This document shows positions 24,102-31,295 of a DNA stretch of 41,020 bases, in pieces. Position numbers and translations under genes: made by a program. The stretch is from an uncultured Erysipelotrichaceae bacterium. GTDB lineage: Bacteria; Bacillota_I; Bacilli_A; RFN20; CAG-826. The stretch covers positions 1-41,020 of the forward strand of contig CAMYZF010000003.1 of the NCBI GenBank assembly GCA_947303755.1, written 5' to 3'. Position 1 is the stretch's first letter. Each line of letters starts with the position of its first letter. The notes beneath the pieces were generated by a model that saw only the letters and a program-made list of their open reading frames with translations, was not told the origin of the DNA and did no database searches.

Positions 24102-26495
24102 ATGAAAGTTTCACTTAATTTATTAAAGAAATTCGTTGATTTAGAAGGTTTAACTCCTGAAGAAATTGCGAAGAGATTAACCTTCGCTGGCGTAGAAGTT
24201 GAATCGATTGAAAAGATTGCTTCCGCTTCCAAAGTAGTAGTGGGTGAAGTCATCCACTGCGAGAATATGGAAAATAGTGACCACCTCCATGTTACTAAAG
24301 TAAACTGTGGTCCTAAATATGGAACACTCGATATCGTTTGTGGTGCTCCTAATTGCCGCAAAGGTCTAAAAGTCATCGTTGCTTTAGATGGCTGCGTCCT
24401 TCCAGGCGGCACAATTAAAAAAGGCCAAATTAGAGGCCATGAATCAAATGGTATGCTTTGCTCTTTGTTAGAGCTTGGTGTTGATTCCAAGTATTTAAGC
24501 GAAGAACAAACAAAAGGTATTGAAGAGCTTCCAGCTTCATTTGAAGTTGGTTCTGAAAATGTTTTAGAACTTTTAGGTTTAGATGATACCGTTTTAGATC
24601 TTAAACTTTTAGCGAACCGTTCTGACTTATATTCAGTCTTGAATATTGCGAAAGAAATTAAAACTTTATTCGGAAAAGAAGTTAATTTACCAAAGGCAAG
24701 TGTCAAAGAAACCTTCAAAGCAAACTTCAAAGTCGGCTCCGAAACTGAGAAATGTCCACAATTCTCCGCAAGAGTGGTGAAGGGCATTGTCACAAAGGAA
24801 TCACCAAGTTGGTTAAAAGAAGCTTTACGTTCCTCTGGTATTAGATCCATCAACAATATCGTTGATATTGGTAACTACATCATGCTTGTGACCGGTCAAC
24901 CACTTCACATGTATGACTTAGACAAGCTTGAAAAACAAGAACTTATTGTTCGTGATGATATTGAAGGCGATTTTGTCGCATTAGACGAAAAGACCTACAA
25001 ACTTCAAAAAGGCGATATTTGTATTACAAGTAATGGCAAAGTCATGTGTCTTGGTGGCGTCATGGGCTCTTTAGCCTGCGCAGTCGATGAAAAGACAAAA
25101 AACGTTGTTATTGAAGCCGCCAATTTCGATTACGCTTCTATTAGAAGAACCTCAATTAGACTCAATCTTAGCAGTGATTCTTCACAAAGATTTGTTAAAG
25201 GCATTAATCCAAATCAATATGACTATGTCATGGATTTAACTGCTGATCTTTTACTTTCATTAGCGGACGCCAAAGAAGTCGCAGAAGTTGATACTTATCT
25301 TAAAGAAAAGTATGTGCCAACCAAGATTAAATCTTCCGTTAAATACATCAATGGTAGATTAGGCACGTCCTTCTCAAAAGAAGAAGTATTAGGAGCTTTA
25401 AAAGCTGCTCATATTGAAGTGAAAGATAGCGGTGATGAATTAGAAGCTATTATTCCTGATCATCGTATTGATATCACTGGCGAAGCTGATTTAAGTGAAG
25501 AAGTGATTCGTATTTTAGGATTTGAACATATCGAGTCCAAATTACCAGTCACAGAATTATTTGTTGGCAAACTCGAACCAAATCTTGAAAAGAAACGTTC
25601 GGTTCGTTCTTATCTACGTGGAATTGGTCTTGACGAAGTCCTTTGCTATTCGTTAGTTGACAAAGATGAAATCGATGAATTTAGAATTCTAAACAAGGAT
25701 GAGGCCTACAAAGTTCTCAATCCATTAACCGATGAGCATCAATATGTTCGCACGAACTTGCTTCCATCATTGATGAACACTCTTATTTATAATAAGAATC
25801 ACTCAAACGATAATGTCGCAATCTTCGAAGTTAGTGATATTTATTCTCTTCCAGAACATAAATCAATCCATTTGGGCATCGCTTTAGTGGGTAATGATTT
25901 AAGAAGATATGCCTTAAAAGGTGAACCATATTCTTATTATCACCTAAAAGGTGTTATCGATTCTTTATTAGCCTTATTTGGTATCGATGAAAAACGTGCT
26001 GTTATTTCTCGACTCGAAGAGAAAGAATTCCATCCTGGAAAATCAGCATTACTTAAAATAGATGGTAAACCGGCAGCAGTGTTTGGCGAACTCCATCCAA
26101 ATACTTTAAAGAAGTATCATCTTGAGAAAGAAAATGTTTGTGTTCTCGAGTTCGATTTAAGCGTTCTTTTCGAGACCAAAACTTCTCTTAAAAAGATGTC
26201 CGAAATCTCCCGCTATCAAAGCGTAAAACGCGACTTTGCTTTCATCTTTGAAGACAAAGTTACTTCTAAAGAAGTAGTTCAAGAAGTATATCGTGTTAAT
26301 CGTGAACTCATTAAAGACGTTGAAGTGTTCGATGTTTATAAAGGTGAACACGTTAAAGAAGGTCATTATTCTATGGCGTTCTCCATCTATTTAAATAGCA
26401 ACGAAAAAACACTCGTTGATAAAGATATTTCCGCAGTTGAAGAAGCGGTTATTAAGGCTATCGAACTCAAGTTTGGAGCAGAACTTCGTAAATGA
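24102..26495 (+). CDS. pheT: Phenylalanyl-tRNA synthetase beta subunit
   Basis: Partner of PheS; it edits mischarged Tyr-tRNA-Phe and binds tRNA. In 797 residues I see an N-terminal tRNA-binding EMAP-like domain (about 40-150, VVVGEVIHCENMENSDHLHV), the B3/B4 editing domain (about 205-395, with IVDIGNYIMLVTGQPLHMYD), a B5 domain (about 405-475), the catalytic-like core, and the C-terminal FDX-ACB domain (about 705-797, from SRYQSVKRDFAF). AAGGAGG stands before the ATG. The stop overlaps yceD by 4 nt (ATGA). Confidence 0.97.
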   Translation: MKVSLNLLKKFVDLEGLTPEEIAKRLTFAGVEVESIEKIASASKVVVGEVIHCENMENSDHLHVTKVNCGPKYGTLDIVCGAPNCRKGLKVIVALDGCVLPGGTIKKGQIRGHESNGMLCSLLELGVDSKYLSEEQTKGIEELPASFEVGSENVLELLGLDDTVLDLKLLANRSDLYSVLNIAKEIKTLFGKEVNLPKASVKETFKANFKVGSETEKCPQFSARVVKGIVTKESPSWLKEALRSSGIRSINNIVDIGNYIMLVTGQPLHMYDLDKLEKQELIVRDDIEGDFVALDEKTYKLQKGDICITSNGKVMCLGGVMGSLACAVDEKTKNVVIEAANFDYASIRRTSIRLNLSSDSSQRFVKGINPNQYDYVMDLTADLLLSLADAKEVAEVDTYLKEKYVPTKIKSSVKYINGRLGTSFSKEEVLGALKAAHIEVKDSGDELEAIIPDHRIDITGEADLSEEVIRILGFEHIESKLPVTELFVGKLEPNLEKKRSVRSYLRGIGLDEVLCYSLVDKDEIDEFRILNKDEAYKVLNPLTDEHQYVRTNLLPSLMNTLIYNKNHSNDNVAIFEVSDIYSLPEHKSIHLGIALVGNDLRRYALKGEPYSYYHLKGVIDSLLALFGIDEKRAVISRLEEKEFHPGKSALLKIDGKPAAVFGELHPNTLKKYHLEKENVCVLEFDLSVLFETKTSLKKMSEISRYQSVKRDFAFIFEDKVTSKEVVQEVYRVNRELIKDVEVFDVYKGEHVKEGHYSMAFSIYLNSNEKTLVDKDISAVEEAVIKAIELKFGAELRK

Positions 26496-26992
26496 TAAAA
26501 ATTGACGTTTCAAAATTACCATATTCCAAAGAAGTTATTCTTAAAGAAAACGTGGTTTTTGACGTCGAAAAATTTCCTTGCCATCTTCCCCTAATTGAAG
26601 TTAAAAAAGCGGAAGTAGAAGCAAGAGTAAACCGCTACGAAGATTTCATTTATGTTAACTTAATAGTTAAAGCAGACGTAATCTTACAGTGTTCTTATTC
26701 CTTAAAACCTTTCGAATCAAATGTTAAAGGAGACGAAGAAATGCATTTCGCTTCTTATGTTGAAGAAGGTGATGATGATTTGATTGTTTACAAAGGCAAT
26801 TCAATCGAGCTTGATAAATATATTTTTGATCTAATTTCTGCATCTGTTCCTCTTTCTCCAAAAGCACCTGGAGCCAAGCTTCCTAGTAGTGGCAAAGATT
26901 ACCGCGTCATTAGCATCGATGAATTTGCTAAGGAAAAAGAAGAAAAAAGCGATCCAAGATTTGATGCTCTAAAAGACTTGCATTTAGATTAA
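26492..26992 (+). CDS. yceD: YceD/DUF177 family protein
   Basis: A 166-residue acidic protein of the YceD (DUF177) family; in plants and bacteria it is linked to 23S rRNA and large-subunit biogenesis. Features: an N-terminal beta-rich part, LQCSYSLKPFESN in the middle, then YKGNSIELDKYIFDLISASVPLSP, and a C-terminal FDALKDLHLD, as in the family. It usually lies directly before rpmF (ribosomal protein L32), but here no rpmF follows; a terminator and then mraZ come next. The yceD-to-mraZ neighbourhood itself is known from Bacillus. It is translationally coupled to pheT by a 4-nt overlap. Confidence 0.85.
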   Translation: MIKIDVSKLPYSKEVILKENVVFDVEKFPCHLPLIEVKKAEVEARVNRYEDFIYVNLIVKADVILQCSYSLKPFESNVKGDEEMHFASYVEEGDDDLIVYKGNSIELDKYIFDLISASVPLSPKAPGAKLPSSGKDYRVISIDEFAKEKEEKSDPRFDALKDLHLD

Positions 26993-27007
26993 GTTTTACA
27001 AAGTAAA

Positions 27008-27036
27008 CGTCGCCTCTAGCGGCGTTTTTCTTTTGC
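27008..27036 (+). terminator. Terminator after pheS-pheT-yceD
   Basis: CGCC and GGCG arms around TCTAGC, with partial outer pairing AACG/GTT, followed by TTTTTCTTTT. It separates the pheST operon from the mraZ promoter. Confidence 0.75.
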
Positions 27037-27063
27037 TTAGCATTAATTTTTTAAAATTACCTA

Positions 27064-27093
27064 TTTACAACAATTAGGGGATTTCACTATAAT
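27064..27093 (+). promoter_or_regulatory. Promoter of mraZ-rsmH
   Basis: TTTACA (27064-27069), an 18-nt spacer and a perfect TATAAT (27088-27093), followed directly by the two MraZ boxes. Confidence 0.75.
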
Positions 27094-27101
27094 TGAAATA
27101 T

Positions 27102-27118
27102 AAAGTGGGAGAAAGTGG
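27102..27118 (+). promoter_or_regulatory. MraZ operator: two AAAGTGG boxes
   Basis: AAAGTGG occurs at 27102-27108 and 27112-27118, a direct repeat with 10-nt period (3-nt spacer). This is the MraZ box layout described for Mollicutes. It lies between the -10 box and the mraZ ATG, so MraZ bound here would control its own operon and could also block translation signals. Confidence 0.85.
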
Positions 27119-27123
27119 TAAAA

Positions 27124-27552
27124 ATGTTTTTCGGGTCGTTTGAACATACTTTAGACGAAAAGAACCGCCTTTTAATTCCTTCTCGTTTACGAGGCGAACT
27201 TGGTTCAAAAGTTTTTATCATGAAAGGATATGAGGGATCTTTATCTCTTTATCCAGAGAATCAATTTTCTAAATACATCGAAAAACTCGAACATTTACCA
27301 TACGAATCTAAACTCTCACGTGATATTGAAAGAATTTCGCTTAGTAGCGTTTTTGAGATCGATGTTGACAAAGTCAATCGTATCCAAATCCCAACCGCTT
27401 TGATCAATAAATACAGCATCTCCAAAGAAGTTGTGGTAGTTGGTGTTATCAATCACATTGAAATCTGGTCAAAAGCTAAATGGGAAGAATATCTCAAAAC
27501 TAATGAAAAAGAATTTGAAGCGAAATCGGAAGAATTACTTAAAAATGTCTAA
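27124..27552 (+). CDS. mraZ: Transcriptional regulator MraZ
   Basis: A DNA-binding ring protein of the AbrB/MazE-like fold that regulates the division cluster. The 142-residue protein begins MFFGSFEHTLDEKNRLLIPS, the classic first MraZ repeat; the second repeat holds the DKVNRIQIPTALI signature. I start at ATG 27124; a GTG three codons earlier falls within the second MraZ box and too close to the GGGAG sequence. It overlaps rsmH by 8 nt. Two MraZ boxes directly upstream show that it regulates itself. Confidence 0.93.
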   Translation: MFFGSFEHTLDEKNRLLIPSRLRGELGSKVFIMKGYEGSLSLYPENQFSKYIEKLEHLPYESKLSRDIERISLSSVFEIDVDKVNRIQIPTALINKYSISKEVVVVGVINHIEIWSKAKWEEYLKTNEKEFEAKSEELLKNV

Positions 27553-28480
27553 ACACGTTTCTGTTTTACTTAACGAATCCATCGATTTGCTAAATATCAA
27601 GGCAGATGGTGTTTATGTTGATTTAACACTTGGTCGTGGTGGACATTCTAAAGAAATCTTACGACGCATTCCATGTGGAAGGCTTTATGCCTTTGATAAA
27701 GACGAAGACGCAATTAAGGAATCGATTGAAAATCTCCGCAACTTCGAAAATAAAACCGTAATCCGTGAAGATTTCCGTAATTTCAAAGAAAGTCTAATCT
27801 CCTTAGGAGTAGACAAAGTCGATGGAATCTTAATGGATTTAGGAGTGTCTTCACCTCAATTCGATGAATCTAATCGAGGATTCTCTTATAAAGAGGAAGC
27901 TCGTCTAGATATGAGAATGGATAAAAGACAATCTTTAGATGCTCATCAGGTTGTTAACACTTATTCACTGAAACAATTAACTGACATTTTCCGTAATTAT
28001 GGAGAAGAAAAATTCGCTTATCCAATCGCTAAACGAATTGTCAAAGAACGCGAAACCCATCCCATTGAGACTACAACTCAATTAGTGGATATTGTTAAAG
28101 CTAGTAAACCTCTAAAAGAATTAGCGAAGAAAGGCCATCCTGCTAAGCAGGTCTTCCAAGCAATTCGTATTGAAGTTAACGACGAATTAGGAGCGTTAGA
28201 AATCGCTTTAAAAGATGCGCTTAAAATGTTAAAAGAAGGTGGTCGATTAGTGGTTATCACCTTCCATTCTTTAGAAGATAGAATCGTTAAAAATATCTTC
28301 AACAATGTGGCAAAAATTGAAGGAAATAGACACTTTGTCTTCGCTCTTCCAAAAGCGGAAGAAGAGCCAAAGTATAGATTAGTTAATAACAAAGTTATTA
28401 CTGCAAGCGAAATTGAACTTGAAAACAATCCTAGAAGTAAGTCCGCAAAACTTAGAGCAATAGAAAGGAGCAGATTATGA
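27545..28480 (+). CDS. rsmH: 16S rRNA (cytosine-1402-N4) methyltransferase RsmH
   Basis: Methylates C1402 in the ribosomal decoding centre with SAM. The 311-residue protein begins MSKHVSVLLNESIDLL; it has the SAM-binding VDLTLGRGGHSKEIL, FDKDEDAI, DGILMDLGVSSPQFD, and the C-terminal LVVITFHSLEDRIVK and NPRSKSAKLRAIER signatures. I start at ATG 27545, overlapping the mraZ stop by 8 nt; a longer in-frame reading lies in mraZ. The stop overlaps the small membrane protein gene by 4 nt (ATGA). Confidence 0.96.
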   Translation: MSKHVSVLLNESIDLLNIKADGVYVDLTLGRGGHSKEILRRIPCGRLYAFDKDEDAIKESIENLRNFENKTVIREDFRNFKESLISLGVDKVDGILMDLGVSSPQFDESNRGFSYKEEARLDMRMDKRQSLDAHQVVNTYSLKQLTDIFRNYGEEKFAYPIAKRIVKERETHPIETTTQLVDIVKASKPLKELAKKGHPAKQVFQAIRIEVNDELGALEIALKDALKMLKEGGRLVVITFHSLEDRIVKNIFNNVAKIEGNRHFVFALPKAEEEPKYRLVNNKVITASEIELENNPRSKSAKLRAIERSRL

Positions 28481-28638
28481 AAGACAAATTGACAAAGCAT
28501 CATTTGCCCAAGTCATATTTTCTTCGTAAAAAAATCATTATCATCTCGATGATTATTTTAGGTTTGACTGCTTCTATAGCTTTACCAGTTGGAATTACGA
28601 TGTATTACCATAACAACATTGCGCAAACTCAAAGATAG
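28477..28638 (+). CDS. Small single-pass membrane protein in the FtsL position
   Basis: A 53-codon frame starting with the ATGA overlap of the rsmH stop and a good AAAGGAG 6 nt upstream. The first 19 residues are basic and polar (7 Lys/Arg, 2 His). Residues 20-41 are strongly hydrophobic (an Ile run, then GLTASIALPVGI) and would form one membrane helix. The tail is short and polar (YYHNNIAQTQR). I do not recognise the family. Bacillus has ftsL at this exact place, also a small single-pass protein with a basic cytosolic start, but FtsL has a long outer coiled coil that is missing here. It could be a reduced FtsL, an anchor for FtsA/FtsZ, or something new. Confidence 0.7.
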   Translation: MKDKLTKHHLPKSYFLRKKIIIISMIILGLTASIALPVGITMYYHNNIAQTQR

Positions 28639-28666
28639 CGCAACTTTGTTGAGAAAAATAAAAAGA

Positions 28667-28695
28667 TTGGAATATTACTAAGCGATATATATAAT
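28667..28695 (+). promoter_or_regulatory. Promoter of ftsA-ftsZ
   Basis: TTGGAA (28667-28672), a 17-nt spacer and a perfect TATAAT (28690-28695). Transcription would start about 10 nt before the ftsA ATG, leaving almost no leader and no ribosome binding site. Confidence 0.7.
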
Positions 28696-28712
28696 ATATT
28701 CGGACTAAATAT

Positions 28713-29924
28713 ATGGAAAAACGTATTGCTGTTATCGAAATCACTAACCTCGAAGTACGCTTAATTATTGGCGATGTCGTTAACGACAAACCAGTAATTT
28801 TATATCAAACATCTCGTCCAATTACTGGACTTATTTCACGTAGTGAAATTATGGATCCAGAAACACTTATTAAAATCATTTCTTCATTAACGAATATCGA
28901 AGACTCTGCTATTAAGATGAGGTTCCATATTACTGATGCAACTGTCATTCTTCCTGCTAGTGGTCTTTCCGTTTTCCAAGGTGATAAAACGACAAATGTT
29001 GTTTCTTCAACTTCGATTATTGAAAAGATCGATATTCAAAACGTTATTTCGTTAGTCAATAAAGATCCTATTCCTGGTGGAAATAAAATTGTTGATATTG
29101 TTCCAGACTTTTTCTTAACCGATACCGGCAGATATAAAGAACCTCCAGTTGGCCAAAAATCAAATTCTTTATCGTTGCGTGCTAAGGTGTACACCTTACC
29201 AGAACGTATCGTGAAGGATTATAAAGACGCTATCGAATTAGCGGGAATTAGACCAAAGAGACTTTTTGTTGCTCCATACGGAATTATTGAACTTGCTAAA
29301 AACACCAACGATATTCCAAAAGATTATTTCTTAGTGGATATGGGTGGCGAAGTTAGTACGATTTCTTTGGTTGGCAATCAATCATTATTTGCTTCTTCTT
29401 GCTTCACACTTGGTGGAGAAGATCTCATCAAGTTTGTCGCTCAAGAAATGCATATTTCATATGATGAAGCTCACGAATTAATCGAATTATACGGAATTAA
29501 CGAAAGAGAATTAGCGTTTAAACCAACAATTGCTAAAGCAATGGTTAATGATGTTGAGGTGAAATACACTCCTGATGATTTAAATCGTTATATTCTCGAT
29601 TTCTTTACAGAATATTATTTCAAACAATTCGATGTCACAATGAAACAAATTACCGAATCCATCAAAGGCAGTAATATTTCAACATTACCAATTGTCTTTA
29701 CTGGTGGTTTCTCATCTTTACATGGTTTTGATAGATTGGCTAAAGAAAAATTTATCAATAATCAATCAATTCATTATTTGGTACCAGACGCTATTGGAGC
29801 AAGACATCCGTCTTTCTCAGCATTAGTTGGGGCACTTCTTGCTTCTAGCAAATATAAAGGATCTCTTTCTGATCAAAAAGCTCGTGTGGCAACGGTGGAA
29901 AGAGAAGAAACAAAACAAGAATAG
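28713..29924 (+). CDS. ftsA: Divergent cell division protein FtsA
   Basis: FtsA is an actin-like ATPase that links FtsZ filaments to the membrane. The 403-residue protein aligns along its length, but the nucleotide loops are altered: the first reads VIEITNLEVRLIIGD where typical FtsA has GxDIGTSKV, the second reads VDMGGEVSTISL for VDIGGGTTD, and the last is VFTGGFSSLHG for LTGGGAxLxG. The end of the protein is a charged, non-helical-looking tail (SDQKARVATVEREETKQE) and I see no amphipathic membrane-targeting helix, the usual last feature of FtsA. ftsZ follows closely and has its own GGAGG. Identity rests on context plus remnant motifs. Confidence 0.82.
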   Translation: MEKRIAVIEITNLEVRLIIGDVVNDKPVILYQTSRPITGLISRSEIMDPETLIKIISSLTNIEDSAIKMRFHITDATVILPASGLSVFQGDKTTNVVSSTSIIEKIDIQNVISLVNKDPIPGGNKIVDIVPDFFLTDTGRYKEPPVGQKSNSLSLRAKVYTLPERIVKDYKDAIELAGIRPKRLFVAPYGIIELAKNTNDIPKDYFLVDMGGEVSTISLVGNQSLFASSCFTLGGEDLIKFVAQEMHISYDEAHELIELYGINERELAFKPTIAKAMVNDVEVKYTPDDLNRYILDFFTEYYFKQFDVTMKQITESIKGSNISTLPIVFTGGFSSLHGFDRLAKEKFINNQSIHYLVPDAIGARHPSFSALVGALLASSKYKGSLSDQKARVATVEREETKQE

Positions 29925-29941
29925 TTTTGGAGGTTAAGGTT

Positions 29942-31051
29942 ATGTATGAAGAAAATTTAGACAATTACGAAGCAGTAGCTCGTATCGTTGTTATCGGGGT
30001 TGGAGGCGCAGGAAATAACGCTGTCAATAGAATGATTGATGAAAATCTTTCATCAGTTGAATTTTATGTTGCAAACACTGATCGTCAAACCTTATCTCGT
30101 TCCAAAGCTAGAAATCGTCTTGTTTTAGGTGAAGAAATTACTAATGGTTTAGGTTCTGGTGGTGAACCAGATGTTGGACGCGCAGCTGCAGAAGCTAGCG
30201 TAGAACAAATTCGCGATATCGTTAGAGGTGCAAATCTTGTCTTTATCGCAGCAGGTATGGGTGGGGGCACTGGCACAGGTGCTGCACCAGTAGTTGCTCA
30301 AGTTGCGAAGGAAGAAGGTGCTTTAACTGTCGCTATCGTTACTAGACCATTTACCTTCGAAGGTAAGAAAAGAATTGCTAATTCCGTTGAGGGTTTAAAT
30401 AATCTTAAGAGCGCAGTTGACGCCATCATTATCGTTTCAAACGATAAATTACTTATGGCGAACGGCTCACAACCAATCAACGAAGCTTTTGCAGAATCGG
30501 ATCGCGTTTTAGCTCAATCAGTTAGAACAGTAACAGATCTTATTCTTCGTCCAGCTTTTATCAATCTTGATTTTGCCGATGTTAAGAATACTCTTAAAGA
30601 ATCCGGCATCTCCTTGATTGGTTTCGGTATGGGCTCTGGTCCAAACCGCGCTTTAGAAGCTGCTCAAAATGCAATTTCATCTCCGCTTCTTGAAGCGTCA
30701 ATTAACGGTGCACGTCGCGCAATCTGCGCAGTTACATGTGGCCGTGAAGTTTCACTATATGAAGCTCAAGAAACTGTTAACCGCATCATTGAAGCAGCTG
30801 GACAAAATGTCGATATCAAATTTGGGGTCTCAATCAATGACGAATTAACTGATCAAATTCTTGTTTCAGTTATCGCTTCTGATTTCACTGAAGATTTTGA
30901 TTTCACACATATTCCAACATATGATACAAATCCAGTTAAACCTATAGTTTCTCCGGAATTTGCTGATAAAGGTGAAGAATCACCTAATGAGGAAGAAGAG
31001 AGTCAAGACTCCTTTATTCCTTCCTTCTTAGCTAATGAGAATTTAGACTAA
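29942..31051 (+). CDS. ftsZ: Cell division protein FtsZ
   Basis: The tubulin-like GTPase that forms the division ring. The 369-residue protein has VVIGVGGAGNNAVNRM (about 16-31), the GTP signature GGGTGTG (107-113), the T7 synergy loop NLDFADV (208-214) and an acidic linker that ends in a typical C-terminal peptide, FIPSFLANENLD, used to bind FtsA, SepF and others. I start at ATG 29942, 8 nt after GGAGG; a longer in-frame reading passes through that site. It ends the division cluster; no sepF, ylmG/H or divIVA follows, and the ileS T-box starts soon after. Confidence 0.98.
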   Translation: MYEENLDNYEAVARIVVIGVGGAGNNAVNRMIDENLSSVEFYVANTDRQTLSRSKARNRLVLGEEITNGLGSGGEPDVGRAAAEASVEQIRDIVRGANLVFIAAGMGGGTGTGAAPVVAQVAKEEGALTVAIVTRPFTFEGKKRIANSVEGLNNLKSAVDAIIIVSNDKLLMANGSQPINEAFAESDRVLAQSVRTVTDLILRPAFINLDFADVKNTLKESGISLIGFGMGSGPNRALEAAQNAISSPLLEASINGARRAICAVTCGREVSLYEAQETVNRIIEAAGQNVDIKFGVSINDELTDQILVSVIASDFTEDFDFTHIPTYDTNPVKPIVSPEFADKGEESPNEEEESQDSFIPSFLANENLD

Positions 31052-31089
31052 GACAAATTTCATTAATAGACACGGTAATTAGATAAATA

Positions 31090-31275
31090 ATCTAGTAGCG
31101 AGTTAACGATGGTGGAAGGTTAACGATTATCCTAATTATTATCACTATTAATTAAGCGAACTGAAAGTAAGTAAGTGAGCCGTAAATCTGCGTTAAAGAT
31201 GTCAAGCGCTATAACTATGTTATAGAATTAAGGTGGTACCGCGCTAATAGCGTCCTTAAATCGGGCGCTTTTTAT
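31090..31275 (+). ncRNA. T-box leader (Ile) of ileS
   Basis: T-box core AAGGTGGTACCGCG (31230-31243) followed by a terminator with AGCGTCC (31249-31255) and GGGCGCT (31263-31269) ending in TTTTT. Stem I lies around 31098-31165; ATC and ATT codons occur in the specifier area, but I cannot decide which is used. No strong promoter was found between ftsZ and this leader, so part of its transcription may come from ftsZ. Confidence 0.88.
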
Positions 31276-31295
31276 ATGAAAAAGAGGTAGAAAAA

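Noticed and set aside
24077-24856. 259-codon minus-strand ORF inside pheT
   Set aside because: It is entirely antisense to a confidently identified gene, has no ribosome binding site, and has a Ser/Pro/Phe-rich composition typical of an antisense shadow.
28078-28503. 141-codon minus-strand ORF over rsmH
   Set aside because: Antisense shadow of rsmH with biased composition and no family signature.
28616-28655. Terminator between the 53-aa gene and ftsA
   Set aside because: CAAAG/CTTTG can pair here, but an A-rich stretch follows and not a T-run.
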